Shown here: piece by piece, positions 44,630 through 53,947 of the stretch
How positions within the stretch are numbered: the stretch's first letter is position 1
Layout: each line of letters begins with the position of its first letter
Assembly (NCBI RefSeq): GCF_030546805.1
Contig: NZ_JAUOPC010000006.1
Coordinates: 62,001 to 126,000, forward strand
DNA from: Cyclobacterium sp. 1_MG-2023
GTDB taxonomy: Bacteria; Bacteroidota; Bacteroidia; Cytophagales; Cyclobacteriaceae
Direction: 5' to 3'
DNA: 64,000 nucleotides
Notes under the pieces: generated by a model
The model's input: only the letters and a program-made list of their open reading frames with translations
The model's database searches: none
Told to the model about the DNA's origin: nothing
Made by a program: the position numbers and the translations under genes

Positions 44630-44665
44630 TAAAAAAAAATGAGGAAACCGGCCGGATTTCCTCAT
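44630..44665 (-). terminator. dxs terminator
   Basis: On the minus strand ATGAGGAAA, loop TCCGGCCGG and TTTCCTCAT form a stem followed by nine T residues. This is a canonical intrinsic terminator 20 bp beyond the dxs stop codon. Confidence 0.9.
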
Positions 44666-44685
44666 CTATAATAAGACTGGTATTT

Positions 44686-46611
44686 TCAAATCTTAATTTT
44701 ATCTTCCACATTTAGGTTCATCATATCTTTCACCGTTTGCAGAATTCCGGAAGCATCAAAACCGCATTCATGGTGCAATTCTATTTGCTCTCCATGTTCG
44801 ATGACTTTATCAGGTATGCCCAAACGTTTTATTCTTGCCTGATAACCGTGGTCCATCATCCATTCCAAGACAGCACTACCAAATCCCCCCATCAGACAAC
44901 CGTCCTCCACCGTGATCACTTTGTCAAATTTACCAAAAACCTCATGCAGCAATGACTCGTCAAGAGGTTTGACAAAACGCATGTCATAATGGGCAACGCT
45001 TAGTCCCAGAGATTCAAACTTCTCCGCATTGTCGAGCACATAATTACCAATATGCCCAATACTTAGTATGGCAATGTCTTTACCTTCGGTAATTATCCTT
45101 CCCTGACCTGTTGGTATTTTCCTAAGCGGTTTTTTCCAATCAGGCATAACACCCTGACCTCTTGGATACCTGATGGCATAAGGGGCCTGGTGCTCCGCAC
45201 CTGAAAACATTAGGTTTCGCAACTCCTCTTCGTTCATAGGGGCGCTAACCACAAGATTAGGTACACAACGCAAATAAGCCAAATCATAGGCACCATGGTG
45301 GGTAGGCCCATCTGCACCGGCAAACCCCGCCCTATCCAGGCAAAGCACAACCGGCAAATCTTGGAGGCAAACATCATGAATCACCTGATCATATGCCCGC
45401 TGCATAAAGGTGCTGTAGATATTACAAAAGGGAACCAAGCCCTGAGTAGACAGTCCTGCGGAAAAAGTAACTGCATGCTGTTCTGCTATTCCCACATCAA
45501 AGGATCGATCAGGAAAAGCCTTCATCATGATATTCATGGAAGATCCGGAGGGCATCGCAGGAGTAACCCCCACGATTTTATCATTCTTTTCTGCCAGCTC
45601 CACCAAGGTATGTCCAAATACATCTTGGTATTTGGGTGCTTGGGGAGTAGTAGGTACTTTCTTAGCAATTTCTCCGGTAATTTTATCAAATTTCCCCGGA
45701 GCATGCCATTTGGTCTGGTCTTTTTCTGCGGGGGCAAAGCCTTTACCCTTTACGGTTATGCAATGAAGAATCTTTGGTCCCGGAATATCTTTAAGGTCAT
45801 TGAGTACCTCCACCAAGTGATTAACATCATGGCCATCCACCGGTCCGAAATAGCGCAAGTTTAAGGACTCAAATAAGTTGCTTTGTTTCAGCAAGGCAGA
45901 TTTTATGGCTCCCTCCACTTTTGAAACTACATCTTGAGCACTGAAACCAAATTTACTGATTTTACCCAACAGGTGCCATACTTCGTCCTTCACTTTGTTG
46001 TAAGTATGGGAGGTGGTGATGTCTGTAAGGTAATCCTTCAATGCCCCAACATTAGGGTCAATAGACATGCAATTGTCATTGAGGATGATCACCATATTAC
46101 TGTCTGAAACACCGGCATGATTCATCGCTTCAAAGGCCATTCCTCCTGTCATCGCACCATCACCTATTACGGCCACATGCTGCCTTTTGGTATCCCCCTT
46201 ATATTTTGAAGCCATGGCCATTCCCAGAGCAGCCGAGATGGAAGTGCTGGAATGTCCTACGCCAAAAGAATCGAAAGGACTTTCTTTCCTTTTGGGAAAT
46301 CCGGATAGGCCCTTGTATAATCTATTGGTATGAAAGTCATTTCTACGGCCGGTAAGGATCTTGTGTCCATAAGCCTGATGGCCCACATCCCAAATCAACT
46401 GATCATCAGGAGTATTGAGCACATAATGCAATGCTACAGTAAGTTCCACGACGCCTAAGCCAGCACCAAAGTGACCTCCATAAACAGAAACATGGTCAAT
46501 GATAAACTGTCTCAATTCATCACAGATTTGAACCAATTGGTCTTTACTGAGGTTTTTAAGGTCTTCCGGGTAAAGGATTCCTCTAAGTAATTTTCCAGGT
46601 TCTATTTGCAT
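44686..46611 (-). CDS. dxs: 1-deoxy-D-xylulose-5-phosphate synthase
   Basis: A 641-residue thiamine-diphosphate enzyme that starts the MEP isoprenoid pathway. The TPP-binding block is VIGDGAMTGGMAFEAMNHAG near residue 150 with the Asn in LNDNCMSIDPN. HAYGHKILTGR near 80, GPVDGHDV near 250, DVGIAEQHAVTF near 376 and DRAGFAGADGPTHHGAYD near 420 are the family motifs. Length is normal. The gene is divergent from scpA and is followed by its own terminator. Confidence 0.97.
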   Translation of the reverse strand: MQIEPGKLLRGILYPEDLKNLSKDQLVQICDELRQFIIDHVSVYGGHFGAGLGVVELTVALHYVLNTPDDQLIWDVGHQAYGHKILTGRRNDFHTNRLYKGLSGFPKRKESPFDSFGVGHSSTSISAALGMAMASKYKGDTKRQHVAVIGDGAMTGGMAFEAMNHAGVSDSNMVIILNDNCMSIDPNVGALKDYLTDITTSHTYNKVKDEVWHLLGKISKFGFSAQDVVSKVEGAIKSALLKQSNLFESLNLRYFGPVDGHDVNHLVEVLNDLKDIPGPKILHCITVKGKGFAPAEKDQTKWHAPGKFDKITGEIAKKVPTTPQAPKYQDVFGHTLVELAEKNDKIVGVTPAMPSGSSMNIMMKAFPDRSFDVGIAEQHAVTFSAGLSTQGLVPFCNIYSTFMQRAYDQVIHDVCLQDLPVVLCLDRAGFAGADGPTHHGAYDLAYLRCVPNLVVSAPMNEEELRNLMFSGAEHQAPYAIRYPRGQGVMPDWKKPLRKIPTGQGRIITEGKDIAILSIGHIGNYVLDNAEKFESLGLSVAHYDMRFVKPLDESLLHEVFGKFDKVITVEDGCLMGGFGSAVLEWMMDHGYQARIKRLGIPDKVIEHGEQIELHHECGFDASGILQTVKDMMNLNVEDKIKI

Positions 46612-46722
46612 ATACTTATCTTCATTTATAGAAAACTATAACCTATTCATAGGATATAATGTTTAATATTACCAATAATTATTCAGGCCTCCATACCTTT
46701 ATGGAAATTATTGACTTGCCTA

Positions 46723-46751
46723 TTGATTTAACAAGATATGTGATATCTTTG
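46723..46751 (+). promoter_or_regulatory. Bacteroidota-type promoter for scpA
   Basis: TTG at 46723-46725, an 18-nt spacer and TATCTTTG at 46744-46751 match the TTG/TAnnTTTG pattern. The leader to the GTG at 46796 would be about 40 nt. Confidence 0.5.
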
Positions 46752-46795
46752 AACACAATAAGAAATACAAAAATAACAAAAAATAATCTTATCCA

Positions 46796-47551
46796 GTGAG
46801 TTTCGAAATCAAATTACCTTTATTCGAAGGGCCATTTGACCTTATGCTGTTTTTCATTGAGCGTGATGAACTGGATATATATGATATTCCCATATCTAAA
46901 ATCACCAATGATTTTCTTGATTATATTCACCATCTGGAAAAAATGGAGATTGAGGTGGCCAGTGAATTTATATTATTTGCAGCCACTTTGATGAAAGTGA
47001 AATCGAAAATGCTTCTCCCCAGGCCTGAACTTAATGAAGATGGAGAAGAAATAGATCCCCGGGAAGATCTAATAAAACATTTATTGGAATATAAAAAATA
47101 CAAGTCCGTAGTTAGCGAACTTGCAAGTATGGAAGAGGAAAGGATGTCCAAATTTGCCAGAGGCAATGTGGTGCAAGAGCTCAAGCAGATCAATCAAATA
47201 GATCAGGTGGATGCCGAACTCCAGGACCTTGACCTGTATCGCTTATTAAAAGTGTACCAAAGAGTTTTGACGAAATATGCCCATAGCCAGGATACCACAA
47301 AGCATACGGTGATTCAATATCCCTATTCCATAGAACAACAAAAATCATTGGTTTTAGATCGACTGGAAGAAAATCCCAGAATCCCTTTTTCAGACTTTAT
47401 TGTCCTGAATCCTGATAAAATTTTTATTATCTATACTTTTTTAGCCATTTTAGAGCTCCTTCAGCTTACGCTGGTGACAATAAAAATAGGAGAGGGTTTT
47501 AACAATTTCTGGGTAGAACGATTAGAAGCTATACCTGTAGAAAACTTATGA
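46796..47551 (+). CDS. scpA: Segregation and condensation protein A
   Basis: A 251-residue kleisin subunit of the SMC condensin. It starts with GTG at 46796; FEIKLPLFEGPFDLMLFFIE is the usual N-terminus. The N-terminal part has SKITNDFLDYIHHLEKMEIEVASEFILFAATLMKVKSKMLLP split over residues 30-75. The C-terminal winged helix includes VVFLAILELLQL-like FIIYTFLAILELLQLTLV near 220. scpB is not adjacent. The next gene overlaps by 4 bp. Confidence 0.93.
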   Translation: MSFEIKLPLFEGPFDLMLFFIERDELDIYDIPISKITNDFLDYIHHLEKMEIEVASEFILFAATLMKVKSKMLLPRPELNEDGEEIDPREDLIKHLLEYKKYKSVVSELASMEEERMSKFARGNVVQELKQINQIDQVDAELQDLDLYRLLKVYQRVLTKYAHSQDTTKHTVIQYPYSIEQQKSLVLDRLEENPRIPFSDFIVLNPDKIFIIYTFLAILELLQLTLVTIKIGEGFNNFWVERLEAIPVENL

Positions 47552-48609
47552 AATTAGACAATAGGGAAGTATTTAAAACCTTAAATCCAAATAAGGTTTG
47601 GGTTCCTGTGTTTATTGGGATCGCCATAGTCTTTGCTATGTTTTACATGGATCCGACTGTAAATGCCCAAACTTTAAGAGGAGTTTTTGATGCTTCAATT
47701 TGGTCCATATTATTGGCAATGGTTTTTATCGTCCTACGGGATGCCGGCTACGTTTTTCGGATCAGGGAAGTAACCAATAAACACTTGACTTGGTCTAGGG
47801 CCATATATGTAATCATTTTGTGGGAATTTGCCTCAGCAGTGACTCCTTCTATTGTAGGGGGAACGGCTGTAGCTGTGTTTATCCTAAATAAAGAAGGCAT
47901 TCCCCTAGGGAAAGCTTTGGCTTTCACCATGCTGACAGCCATTATGGACAATTTATTCTTTGTCTTAGGTGCGCCCATCATTTTGTTTTTAGCCCAGGGC
48001 TATATTTTCCCTGAAAGCAGAGTGCTGGAAATGAGATTGGGCTCAAGCATGGAATACCTGTTTTGGGGAAGTTATACCTTGTACACCATTTATTCAGTAT
48101 TAATGGCCTTGGCCTTGTTTTACCGTCCAAGGGTATTCAAGTGGATAATGCTCAGGCTATTTTCAATCAAATGGCTTCGAAAATGGAAATATCAGGCCAA
48201 TAATTATGGGGATCAAATCATTGAGGCTAGCAAAGAACTCAAAGGGAAGAATTTCAAATATTGGCTGATTATTATCCTTACCACCGTTTTCATTTGGTCT
48301 TCAAGATACTTAATGCTCAACGCCCTAATATCTGCCTTTGAAACACTTTCGGTTTTCGAACACGTGGTCGTTTTTGCAAGGCAGATTATCATGTGGATCG
48401 TAATGATGATCAGCCCAACTCCCGGAAGTAGTGGAACAGCAGAGTTTTTCTTTACACAGTTCTTCAATGAGTTCCTGACCGGTTATACCTTTGTCACCAG
48501 TATTCTTTGGCGGATGTTTTCTTATTATCCCTATCTTTTATTAGGGGCCATCTTTTTACCTAGGTGGGTGAGGCAAGTGTTTTTCAAGAAAAAAAGTGAA
48601 AATAAGTAA
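47548..48609 (+). CDS. Flippase-like LPG-synthase-TM family membrane protein
   Basis: A 353-residue membrane protein with about eight helices. The conserved motifs SAVTPSIVGGTAVAVFILNKEG near residue 95 and MISPTPGSSGTAEFFF near 290 belong to the lysylphosphatidylglycerol-synthase transmembrane (UPF0104) family. There is no catalytic acyl-tRNA domain, so a lipid-flipping or polysaccharide-associated role is more likely than aminoacyl-lipid synthesis. It overlaps scpA by 4 bp (ATGA), pointing to coupled translation. Confidence 0.88.
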   Translation: MKLDNREVFKTLNPNKVWVPVFIGIAIVFAMFYMDPTVNAQTLRGVFDASIWSILLAMVFIVLRDAGYVFRIREVTNKHLTWSRAIYVIILWEFASAVTPSIVGGTAVAVFILNKEGIPLGKALAFTMLTAIMDNLFFVLGAPIILFLAQGYIFPESRVLEMRLGSSMEYLFWGSYTLYTIYSVLMALALFYRPRVFKWIMLRLFSIKWLRKWKYQANNYGDQIIEASKELKGKNFKYWLIIILTTVFIWSSRYLMLNALISAFETLSVFEHVVVFARQIIMWIVMMISPTPGSSGTAEFFFTQFFNEFLTGYTFVTSILWRMFSYYPYLLLGAIFLPRWVRQVFFKKKSENK

Positions 48610-48623
48610 GCAGGGAAGGCCGA

Positions 48624-49994
48624 CTAAATGGCATCCAAAACCATAACCCAATCGTGTCCCTTTCCACCTGAGCTTGGCGCCGTATAAGTAAATGATGGAG
48701 AACTGCTGACAAATCCGGCATCAGTCCAAGCACCTGTTCGTGGGTCATACCATGAACACTTCAAGGTTTTGGATTTCATGATGGAAGTGTTTAGGGTGAC
48801 TGTTTTTCCGGTGGGAATATAGATCATCGCATAACTTCCCTCCTGATCTCTGGTAGCTATTACATAACTTTCATCATCTTCCTGTTTATCAACCACCATG
48901 TTCTGATCCGGGATCCTGGTTAAGAAAGGCCTACTCAACATCAAGTTTTTGAGGTGTTGAACTTGTGAAGCCATGGGGAGATCTAAGGCAACTTTCCATG
49001 GTCTCAAAGGAAAGTTGATTCCTTCCCGCTCCGGTGTAAACATCTGCCAGACTGCATGACAGCCATAGGACTGACCAAATGCGCCGGCAAAAACATTCCA
49101 ATACATAATTCTTCGAATATCCTCCGGTATGCTGTGCCCCAATTCCTCCGGCTTAAAACAATTGGGATGATCTTCGTAAAGTGGTTCCCCATCAATGGTG
49201 GGTTTAATGGGTATAAGATTATAATCGTGTGTGATCTTTTTATAGGTAGCTTGATTCGGGCAATGGCCCGTTTGGTGCATATTAAAGTCCAGCCACTTGT
49301 CTTGATGAAACCAATTGCTTGACCCTCCCGGAGCCGTAGGCTGGGGGTGAAAGGTCATCAGGGTGTTTTCATTGCCTCCGGTCTGGCTGGCAATACCTTT
49401 GGCCATTGCACGCCATATATCAATATCTGTGCTGTTCTCTCTTGGGTTTCTATCCCCTCCAATAACCCATATCACATTGGTGAAATCCTTGAATCGGTTA
49501 CCTATCCACCTACCAAATACTTCCGCATTCTCCACATTAAAAACCTCAGGGCCTACACCCCAACCTTTCTTAAAGACCTTATCTCCCCAAGTCGGCAGCA
49601 AGGCAACATATAAGCCTTTAGCCTCTGCCTTTTTCAATACTTTAGCGATATAATCAAAATAGCGAGGATTTGGTTGAGTGGGGTCATTTTCAAATAAAGG
49701 GGTCTCTCCAAAGGCATTTGGGCTGTTTAATCCATCAATTTCTGCCAGAGCGACCGCCTGAATTACATTGAACCCTTGTTCTGCTCTTTTATTTAGGTAG
49801 TAGTCTATCTCCTCATCATCACATCTATGGAATAACTCCCAAGCTGTATCTGCCATCCAAAAAAAGGGGCTGCCATCTTCAGTAACAAGAAACCTTTGAT
49901 TGTCAGCGATTTTAATTCTAAGCAAAGACTCTTGGGAAAAACTAGGGATACTAAGGGTTAACAAAAAAAGTAGAGAGGAGAATATTTTTTGCAT
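48624..49994 (-). CDS. Exported apiosidase-like glycoside hydrolase (DUF4038, GH140-type)
   Basis: A 456-residue secreted protein with a signal peptide ending at FSQ. The DUF4038 barrel has FFWMADTAWELFHR near residue 45, GFNVIQAVALAEIDGLN near 75, IWVIGGDRNPREN near 178 (likely acid) and IPIKPTIDGEPLYEDHPNC near 262 (likely nucleophile Glu). A C-terminal beta domain (about 370-456) resembles the putative collagen-binding domain of this family. GH140 enzymes release apiose from pectin; the real substrate here is an inference. It is convergent with the gene at 47548. Confidence 0.85.
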   Translation of the reverse strand: MQKIFSSLLFLLTLSIPSFSQESLLRIKIADNQRFLVTEDGSPFFWMADTAWELFHRCDDEEIDYYLNKRAEQGFNVIQAVALAEIDGLNSPNAFGETPLFENDPTQPNPRYFDYIAKVLKKAEAKGLYVALLPTWGDKVFKKGWGVGPEVFNVENAEVFGRWIGNRFKDFTNVIWVIGGDRNPRENSTDIDIWRAMAKGIASQTGGNENTLMTFHPQPTAPGGSSNWFHQDKWLDFNMHQTGHCPNQATYKKITHDYNLIPIKPTIDGEPLYEDHPNCFKPEELGHSIPEDIRRIMYWNVFAGAFGQSYGCHAVWQMFTPEREGINFPLRPWKVALDLPMASQVQHLKNLMLSRPFLTRIPDQNMVVDKQEDDESYVIATRDQEGSYAMIYIPTGKTVTLNTSIMKSKTLKCSWYDPRTGAWTDAGFVSSSPSFTYTAPSSGGKGHDWVMVLDAI

Positions 49995-50092
49995 GGCATA
50001 TCAAGTTTATCTGTTGCCAATTTAAAAAAAATCCTTTAAGGCTGTGATTTTTAATCTGATGAATCAACAGCAATTGTTAAAAAATCTTAAAT

Positions 50093-50129
50093 TTTTCTAT
50101 CCCTCTCAGAATCCGAGAGGGATAGAAAA
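50093..50129. terminator. Long hairpin after ndk
   Basis: TTTTCTATCCCTCTC and GAGAGGGATAGAAAA form a perfect 15-bp stem with a 7-nt loop, 12 bp beyond the ndk stop codon. The U-rich part lies within the stem, so a standard U tail is absent. Confidence 0.6.
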
Positions 50130-50140
50130 CAAAATTCACT

Positions 50141-50557
50141 TTATTTTTCAAATGCATTAAAAAAGTAGCTTCCTTCAATCTCAGCATTTTCATCAGAGTC
50201 GGATCCATGAACAGCATTGGCTTCAATGGAGGTAGCATATAATTTTCTAATGGTGCCTTCCTCAGCATCATCAGGATTGGTAGCACCTATTAATTTTCTA
50301 AAATCAGCAATTGCATTGTCTTTTTCTAAAATTGCAGCAATAATGGGCCCTGAAGACATATACTTACACAATGCGCTGTAAAAGGGTCTTTCTTCATGAA
50401 CTTTGTAAAATTCTCCCGCCAATTCTTCATTCAATTGGGTTTTTTTCAAAGCAATGATTTTGAATCCTGCCTCTTCAATCATTTTTAAGATTGCTCCTGA
50501 ATTCCCAGCACCGAAGGCATCAGGCTTGATCATTGTAAACGTTCTATTGGTAGCCAT
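50141..50557 (-). CDS. ndk: Nucleoside diphosphate kinase
   Basis: A 138-residue kinase that balances NTP pools. [20 protein letters not shown] at the N-terminus and the active-site His in [16 protein letters not shown] near residue 118 are diagnostic. Length is normal. It is encoded alone on the minus strand. Confidence 0.97.
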   Translation of the reverse strand: MATNRTFTMIKPDAFGAGNSGAILKMIEEAGFKIIALKKTQLNEELAGEFYKVHEERPFYSALCKYMSSGPIIAAILEKDNAIADFRKLIGATNPDDAEEGTIRKLYATSIEANAVHGSDSDENAEIEGSYFFNAFEK

Positions 50558-50738
50558 AAAATTTTATTTGGATTATTAGTTATGGCTGTAAAATTAATCC
50601 TTTTAAGTTAAAGTGCGAAAGTTTAAAACAGATAATAAATAAAGTCTATCTTTCGATAAAATAGGAATTGGGAATTTCAGAAAATTATATGGAACTTTGT
50701 CATCTGTGTTTTTTAAATACGGTACTCAATTATTACAC

Positions 50739-51788
50739 ATGCAGAATATAAATCTATTTAAAGAACAGATTTCTTCAGCTTCGTCCAAAAAGATTATAAT
50801 CACAACCCATCATAAACCTGACGCAGATGCGCTTGGATCTTCATTAGCTTTAGCCGGCTATTTAAATAAGAAAAAACACCAAGTAGAAGTAATTACGCCG
50901 TCAGATTATCCTGTTTTCCTTCATTGGATGAAAGGGAATGATGAAGTGATAAATTATGAAGACCCTGAAAAGGTTGAGAAAGCTGAAAAATTGATTGCTG
51001 AGGCAGATATTATATTCTGCTTGGACTTCTGTTGTCTTAGTCGACTTCAAAAAATGGAAGATTCCGTGCGTCAATCCAAAGCTTATATTGTCAATATAGA
51101 CCACCATCAGGAACCGGAAGACTTTGCGGATTTCAGCTTTTGCAGCACTGAAGCAGCAGCTACCTGTGAGTTATTGTATGACTTAATGGTAAAGGTAGGG
51201 GATAGAGATCTGATTGACAAGGACATTGCTGAATGCCTTTATTCGGGAATCATGACCGATACAGGAGGGTTCAGACATCCCAATACCACCAAAAATGTAC
51301 ATTTAGTAACAGCGGAATTAATCGATCTGGGAGCTGACAACTCCAAGATTGCTCGGTTAATATATGATACTTACTCAGTAAATCGACTAAAATTTTTAGG
51401 ATTTGCCCTTACCAGAAGGTTGACTATTTTACCGGAACTTAACACTGCTTTTTTTGCTATAAGTAAAAAGGACCTGAGGAAATACCAATCCCAAACCGGA
51501 GATACAGAAGGTCTTGTAAATTATGCCCTTTCTTTGGATGGAATTAAAATTGCAGCCTTATTTACAGAAAGGAAAGATGGAGTCAAAATCTCTTTTCGCT
51601 CTGCTGAAGACGTATCTGTAAATAAATTTGCAGCCAAATACTTTAATGGAGGAGGGCATAAAAATGCTTCCGGAGGTATTTCAGATGTAAATTTAGAACA
51701 AACCGTAGACCGGTTTAAAGAATTAATAAAAGAAAACAAACAAATCTTATTTAATCAATTAGAATTAGTCGATGAAAAAAATCAATAA
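50739..51788 (+). CDS. DHH/DHHA1 phosphoesterase (NrnA-like nanoRNase/pAp phosphatase)
   Basis: The ATG at 50739 (MQNINLFKEQI) was chosen over a TTG at 50697. The 349 residues carry the DHH motifs: ITTHHKPDADALGSSLALAG near residue 20, DIIFCLDFCC near 92, the DHH triad in IVNIDHHQEPEDF near 118, SGIMTDTGGFRHPNT near 172 and the DHHA1 GGGHKNASGG near 305. The family includes NrnA, which degrades short RNA and pAp. Its 3' end overlaps the FKBP gene at 51772 by 17 bp. Confidence 0.93.
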   Translation: MQNINLFKEQISSASSKKIIITTHHKPDADALGSSLALAGYLNKKKHQVEVITPSDYPVFLHWMKGNDEVINYEDPEKVEKAEKLIAEADIIFCLDFCCLSRLQKMEDSVRQSKAYIVNIDHHQEPEDFADFSFCSTEAAATCELLYDLMVKVGDRDLIDKDIAECLYSGIMTDTGGFRHPNTTKNVHLVTAELIDLGADNSKIARLIYDTYSVNRLKFLGFALTRRLTILPELNTAFFAISKKDLRKYQSQTGDTEGLVNYALSLDGIKIAALFTERKDGVKISFRSAEDVSVNKFAAKYFNGGGHKNASGGISDVNLEQTVDRFKELIKENKQILFNQLELVDEKNQ

Positions 51789-52701
51789 TTTAGTTTTTAG
51801 TGCCTTGGTATTGGCATCTAGTTCACTGTTGTACTCTTGTGAGAAGACAGAAACAACCTCGGACGGAATAGAATACCGTTATGTATCACAAGGTGACAAA
51901 GAAACCAAAGACGGAGAATTTGTCGTTTACCACTTTACTGCCAAAACCGGAAGTGACTCCTTGTTTATCTCTAGTTATGATCAGCCAATGCCTCCTTATT
52001 TGCAACATTTAGATACTGCAACAGCGAGAACAGGCGTTGATGAGATTTTCCTAAATCTTAACAATGGTGACAGTATCGTAATTACTTCTACTGCAGAAAA
52101 AATCTTCACTCCCGAGGGCGTGCCTCCATTTTTGGAAAATGACGAAACAGTAACCATACAGATTGGTGTGGTAAATGTATTGGAAGAAGAAGTATTCCAA
52201 GACTACTTCAATGATTTGGCTGCCGAAGGACAAAGAAAACAGGCTGAAGAAGCCAAAGTTCAATTGGAAGATGATATCCAATCCATAGAAAGCTATATTT
52301 CTGAAAATAATTTGGACGCTGACAAGACAGAATCAGGTGTTTATTACGTCATAGAGAAAGAAGGTTCAGGTGCACAAATAGAACAAGGAGACGAAATCTC
52401 TGTAAACTATACCGGTTATGTGCTTGACGGTACTGTATTCGATACCAGTATTGAAAGCAAAGCCAAAGATGCAGGAACCTATACAGAAGGAAGACCTTAC
52501 GAACCATTTACATTCAGTGTAGGCCAAGGAATGGTTATTCCGGGTTGGGATGAAGGCCTTCAATTGTTAAAAAAGGGTTCAAAAGCCAAGTTATTGATTC
52601 CTTCTCCACTAGCCTATGGGCCTAGTCAAAGAGGAGCAGTAATTGTACCTAACTCTATTTTAATATTTGACGTGGAAGTAACTGACGTAAAAAAGCAGTA
52701 G
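51772..52701 (+). CDS. FKBP-type peptidyl-prolyl isomerase lipoprotein, two FKBP-like domains
   Basis: A 309-residue lipoprotein (lipobox LLYSC, Cys at residue 23). A degenerate FKBP-like domain (about 30-130) is followed by a charged helical linker (GQRKQAEEAKVQLEDDIQ). The C-terminal FKBP domain (about 200-308) keeps active-site residues: NYTGYVLDGTVFDTSIE, FTFSVGQGMVIPGWDEGL with its Trp, and the SPLAYG Tyr. It is the first of three FKBP lipoproteins and overlaps the gene before it by 17 bp. Folding of exported proteins is the expected role. Confidence 0.92.
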   Translation: MKKINNLVFSALVLASSSLLYSCEKTETTSDGIEYRYVSQGDKETKDGEFVVYHFTAKTGSDSLFISSYDQPMPPYLQHLDTATARTGVDEIFLNLNNGDSIVITSTAEKIFTPEGVPPFLENDETVTIQIGVVNVLEEEVFQDYFNDLAAEGQRKQAEEAKVQLEDDIQSIESYISENNLDADKTESGVYYVIEKEGSGAQIEQGDEISVNYTGYVLDGTVFDTSIESKAKDAGTYTEGRPYEPFTFSVGQGMVIPGWDEGLQLLKKGSKAKLLIPSPLAYGPSQRGAVIVPNSILIFDVEVTDVKKQ

Positions 52702-52748
52702 TTTATTGAATACCTGCTTTTGCAACTATTATTATATACATACCTACC

Positions 52749-53297
52749 ATGATTAGAAATATTAAGTATCTGGCATTCATGCCTCTTTTCGCTGTTTTAC
52801 TTTCTTGTGTCTCAGAAGAGGAAAATTTGGACGTGATTTTTCAAGAAGATCTCGATAAAATTGAAACCTATATTCAGAATTTCCCAGATGAATACATGAA
52901 AGAGGAAGAAATAGAAGGGACAGGTATTGTACTTTTATTTACGGAAGTAGTAGAAGAAGGTGAAGTAGCAGCTTACGCAGATACTTTGGCTGTGGATTAT
53001 ACCGGTATGTTACTAGACGGCACCGTATTTGACACTTCCATTGAGCAAACGGCAAGGGACAATGGACTCTATAGTGAATCCAGAACCTACGAACCCTATA
53101 AACTAGTGCTTGGAGTGTCGCGTGTTATCCAAGGTTGGACCGCTGCACTTTCTCGAATGAAAGAAGGAGAAAAAGCGACAGTACTTATTCCATCTTATTA
53201 TGGTTATGGAACTCAGGGGGCAGGTTCTATCCCACCAAATTCTGTTTTGGTTTTTGAATTAGACCTGACAGAAAACAGACCTTATCAAGAACCTTAA
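52749..53297 (+). CDS. FKBP-type peptidyl-prolyl isomerase lipoprotein, second copy
   Basis: A 182-residue lipoprotein (lipobox LLSC near residue 20). A single FKBP domain (about 75-178) carries DYTGMLLDGTVFDTSIEQ, LVLGVSRVIQGWTAALSRM with the conserved Trp and IPSYYGYGTQGAGSIPPNS. The DGTVFDTSIE segment is nearly identical to that of the neighbour at 51772, indicating duplication. GldI, a gliding-motility FKBP lipoprotein, is a relative, but no gliding genes are near. Confidence 0.92.
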   Translation: MIRNIKYLAFMPLFAVLLSCVSEEENLDVIFQEDLDKIETYIQNFPDEYMKEEEIEGTGIVLLFTEVVEEGEVAAYADTLAVDYTGMLLDGTVFDTSIEQTARDNGLYSESRTYEPYKLVLGVSRVIQGWTAALSRMKEGEKATVLIPSYYGYGTQGAGSIPPNSVLVFELDLTENRPYQEP

Positions 53298-53314
53298 ATA
53301 TTAATAGCTAAAGG

Positions 53315-53875
53315 ATGCGTACAAATCAATTAATTATTATTTTCTGTCTGGCCATTGTCAGTTTTTCATGTGATGACAACTTGAGTGGCTATGGCTATCC
53401 TACCTATGATACGGAAGGAAATTTAGCCATTGACAGGGAAAAAATTGATACCTATTTAGAAACTGCTCAATATGACAGCCTTTATAGGATCCACGATCCT
53501 TCGGGAGTGGTGATCATAGTGACAGAGGAAGGAACCGGGTCAAGACCTGTTTCAGGGAATGTGGTTTATACCAATTACACCGGTTATTTGCTGGATGGGA
53601 CTGTTTTTGACTCCAACCTTGAAGACGTAGCTTTAGAAAATGATATTTACGATGAAGACAGAAATTACGATATTTTTTCTTTCTTCCTTGGGCAAAGTAC
53701 TTCTAATGGTGGGGCCATTCAGGGCTTTACTTATGGGTTTCAGCGAATTCGAAGTGGGGCTAAAGCTACCATTATCATTCCTTCTCCCTACGCCTACCAA
53801 GACAATGAGAGTGTAGCGAGGGTTCCGGCCAACTCAGTATTGGTCTTTGATGTGGACTTTTTAGGAATGGATTAA
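53315..53875 (+). CDS. FKBP-type lipoprotein, third and most diverged copy
   Basis: A 186-residue lipoprotein (lipobox VSFSC near residue 19). The FKBP domain has NYTGYLLDGTVFDSNLED near residue 87. The active-site Trp segment reads GAIQGFTYGFQ, with Phe in place of Trp, and an insert (GQSTSNGG) precedes it. IPSPYAYQDNESVARVPANS lacks the usual Gly after the Tyr. Activity may be weak or lost. It ends the array 17 bp after the second copy, followed by a terminator. Confidence 0.88.
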   Translation: MRTNQLIIIFCLAIVSFSCDDNLSGYGYPTYDTEGNLAIDREKIDTYLETAQYDSLYRIHDPSGVVIIVTEEGTGSRPVSGNVVYTNYTGYLLDGTVFDSNLEDVALENDIYDEDRNYDIFSFFLGQSTSNGGAIQGFTYGFQRIRSGAKATIIIPSPYAYQDNESVARVPANSVLVFDVDFLGMD

Positions 53876-53891
53876 AACCCCTTTATACATT

Positions 53892-53928
53892 AAAAAAGGC
53901 CGGTGGAAAATTTCCATCGGCCTTTTTT
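53892..53928. terminator. Bidirectional terminator between FKBP array and guaB
   Basis: AAAAAAGGCCG and CGGCCTTTTTT form the outer stem, with GTGGAAA/TTTCCAT inside and one mismatch. A and T tracts flank the stem, serving both convergent genes. Confidence 0.9.
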
Positions 53929-53947
53929 CATTATTGAATATCCCGTA

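Noticed and set aside
45295-45864. 189-codon frame opposite dxs
   Set aside because: It is antisense to a highly conserved part of dxs and shows no protein family features.
52749-53297. Gliding-motility protein GldI
   Set aside because: The FKBP lipoprotein is similar in type, but no other gld gene is in the window and three similar copies are present, so the symbol would be a guess.
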